From contig CAMFLG010000178.1 of the NCBI GenBank assembly GCA_945957495.1, forward strand, positions 1-6,772: a DNA stretch of 6,772 nucleotides. Direction: 5' to 3'. The position numbers and the translations under genes are program-made. Positions within the stretch are counted from its first letter, which is position 1, and every line of letters starts with the position of its first letter. Positions 6,052 through 6,772 of the stretch are shown here, piece after piece. The stretch comes from an uncultured Pseudorhodobacter sp. GTDB lineage: Bacteria > Pseudomonadota > Alphaproteobacteria > Rhodobacterales > Rhodobacteraceae. A model generated the notes under the pieces. The model saw nothing but the letters and a program-made list of their open reading frames with translations. It was not told the origin of the DNA and made no database searches.

Positions 6052-6120
6052 GGCAGTGCCGGTGCGGGCCGCTGGCTTGCACAGCCGCGCCATTTCATGC
6101 AAGAGCGGGCAGACACTGCC
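6052..6120 (+). promoter_or_regulatory. Composite hairpin in the leader of the small basic protein gene
   Basis: Nested inverted repeats fill the spacer between the glycosyltransferase and the small protein gene. The outer stem pairs 6052-6058 (GGCAGTG) with 6114-6120 (CACTGCC). The inner stem pairs 6069-6073 with 6104-6108 and, after a 2-base bulge, 6076-6081 with 6098-6103, closing a 16-base loop. Together they make 18 base pairs with an internal loop, ending 6 bases before the ribosome-binding site at 6127. There is no T run, so it is not a typical terminator. It could be a structured 5' leader, an mRNA processing or stability element, or a promoter-region operator. It matches no riboswitch class that I recognise. 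Confidence 0.4.
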
Positions 6121-6138
6121 ACATATGAGGGCTGCAGC

Positions 6139-6303
6139 ATGGATTACGGCAAATCGGGCAATGCAAAGCCTGACAAGAACATCCCCAAACACAAGGTCGG
6201 CAAAGGCCTTGGGGCCGAGAAAAGCCCGACGGGTGGCAAGGCCAGCAAGGATGAACTTGTGGCCCGCCTGAAGGCCGCGGCCGCGAAGAACAAGCAGGGC
6301 TAA
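6139..6303 (+). CDS. Small lysine-rich protein, 54 residues, function unknown
   Basis: The frame encodes 54 residues with 12 Lys, 1 Arg and 5 acidic residues, so it is strongly basic. The first 37 residues are rich in Gly, Lys, Pro and Ser with no hydrophobic core and look disordered. Residues about 36-52 (SKDELVARLKAAAAKNK) form a probable amphipathic, Ala/Lys-rich helix. The ATG at 6139 has GAGGG seven bases upstream; the frame is open back to an ATG at 6043, but that part reads as non-coding and overlaps the previous gene's stop. Similar short proteins starting with Met-Asp-Tyr and ending in an Ala/Lys helix seem to me to occur in other Rhodobacterales, which is memory, not a search. A nucleic-acid-binding or ribosome-associated role is possible from its charge, but no function is known. 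Coding status is supported by the ribosome-binding site and the fit between neighbours. Confidence 0.7.
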   Translation: MDYGKSGNAKPDKNIPKHKVGKGLGAEKSPTGGKASKDELVARLKAAAAKNKQG

Positions 6304-6310
6304 GCCCGTT

Positions 6311-6334
6311 GCGGCGCCCGGCTCAGGGCGCCGC
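6311..6334. terminator. GC-rich hairpin between convergent genes
   Basis: GCGGCGCCC (6311-6319) and GGGCGCCGC (6326-6334) form a perfect 9-bp stem with a 6-base loop, 7 bases after the small protein's stop. The stop codon of the convergent gene (6323-6325) lies inside the loop, so the arm 6326-6334 is also coding. No T run follows on either strand, so intrinsic termination may be weak. Confidence 0.6.
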
Positions 6335-6772
6335 CGCAATCTGCACAGGCGCCGGGCTGTGCCGGGGCAAACGCACGGTCAGATGTTCGGCGACCACCTG
6401 CGCAAAGGGCGTCATCTGAAAATCAGGCAGCAGCGCCTGCATCGGCGCAGGGTCCAGCCAATGCGGATGCTCGGTCAGATAGCGCATTTCCAACACCTCG
6501 CGCGCCAGTTCCCAAAACGGGGCGGCCAGCCGCATTTGCCACCACGGAAAACTGCCAAAGCGATAGCTGCGCCCGGTCTGCCGTTCAACCTCGTCCTTTA
6601 GCTGCCGCGCGGTAAAGCTGTGGCCAGCAAACGGCACCACGGCATAGTCGGGTAGATCGGGAAGGCGCACCAGCGCCTCTGCCGCCCGCCCCAGATCGCG
6701 CAGGTTGGCATAGGCGTGCATTGCGTCGGGCGAGCCGCCGTAGATGATCTTGCCCGCCTTCACCCCGCGCAG
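6323..6772 (-). CDS. Extended-SDR / NAD-dependent epimerase-like protein (C-terminal part)
   Basis: The frame is open from the window's right edge to a TGA at 6325-6323, giving the last 149 residues of a longer protein. The stretch KIIYGGSPDAMHAYANLRDLGRAAEALV resembles the region after the catalytic Tyr-x-x-x-Lys of extended short-chain dehydrogenases, where a Tyr-x-x-x-x-Asp-x-x-x-Ala pattern precedes the C-terminal substrate domain. The following part has an aromatic stretch (FGSFPWWQMRLAAPFWELAREVLEMRYL) and a leucine- and proline-rich end found in epimerase/NmrA-like proteins of this order. The Rossmann NAD-binding half and the catalytic residues lie beyond the window, so neither cofactor nor reaction can be checked. 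A GTG at 6763-6761 is only an internal codon. Its transcription converges on the small protein gene, with stops 20 bases apart. Confidence 0.68.
   Translation of the reverse strand: MRGVKAGKIIYGGSPDAMHAYANLRDLGRAAEALVRLPDLPDYAVVPFAGHSFTARQLKDEVERQTGRSYRFGSFPWWQMRLAAPFWELAREVLEMRYLTEHPHWLDPAPMQALLPDFQMTPFAQVVAEHLTVRLPRHSPAPVQIAAAP

Noticed and set aside
6761..6763. GTG as the start of the right-edge minus-strand gene
   Set aside because: The frame stays open to the window edge, there is no ribosome-binding site in view, and a protein starting here would lack the whole nucleotide-binding half of the family.

Overview
The window looks like ordinary chromosomal DNA of a Rhodobacterales (Roseobacter/Rhodobacter-type) alphaproteobacterium. 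The evidence is high GC with strong third-position GC bias, duplicated b-type ATP synthase stalk subunits (b' then b) ending an F0-only operon with no F1 gene after it, and an endonuclease III and a PfkB kinase of alphaproteobacterial type. Assignments rest on reading motifs by eye; no database search was run.

Layout: bases 1-748 (+) hold the end of the F0 operon, the last 61 codons of subunit b' and the complete subunit b gene, closed by a strong hairpin terminator at 769-796. Two genes on the minus strand follow: a FadR-subfamily GntR regulator (798-1565) and an OmpA-type lipoprotein (1665-2321) that lies upstream of it in transcription order. The regulator has its own promoter, overlapped by a palindrome that resembles FadR/PdhR-type half-sites, so autoregulation is likely. 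Next, on the minus strand, is an Ada-like alkylation repair protein with an AraC-type DNA-binding domain fused to an O6-methylguanine methyltransferase domain, but without the N-terminal zinc domain of E. coli Ada (2429-3286). It is divergent from nth, endonuclease III (3384-4028, +), whose stop overlaps the start of a PfkB/adenosine-kinase-like gene (4025-5008, +). After a terminator comes a DXD glycosyltransferase-like protein (5180-6046, +), then a 92-base spacer that can fold into a long composite hairpin, then a 54-residue lysine-rich small protein (6139-6303, +). The window ends in the C-terminal part of an extended-SDR (epimerase-like) protein on the minus strand (6323-6772), convergent with the small protein.

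Functionally this is a patchwork of small transcription units: energy conservation, envelope structure, DNA repair (alkylation and oxidised-base repair back to back) and sugar/nucleoside chemistry. I see no mobile element, CRISPR array, tRNA or rRNA, and no gene-free stretch longer than about 170 bases. I did not find a convincing new multi-gene system. The points most worth a second look are the regulator's palindromic operator over its own promoter, the truncated Ada architecture beside nth, the structured leader before the small basic protein, and that protein itself.
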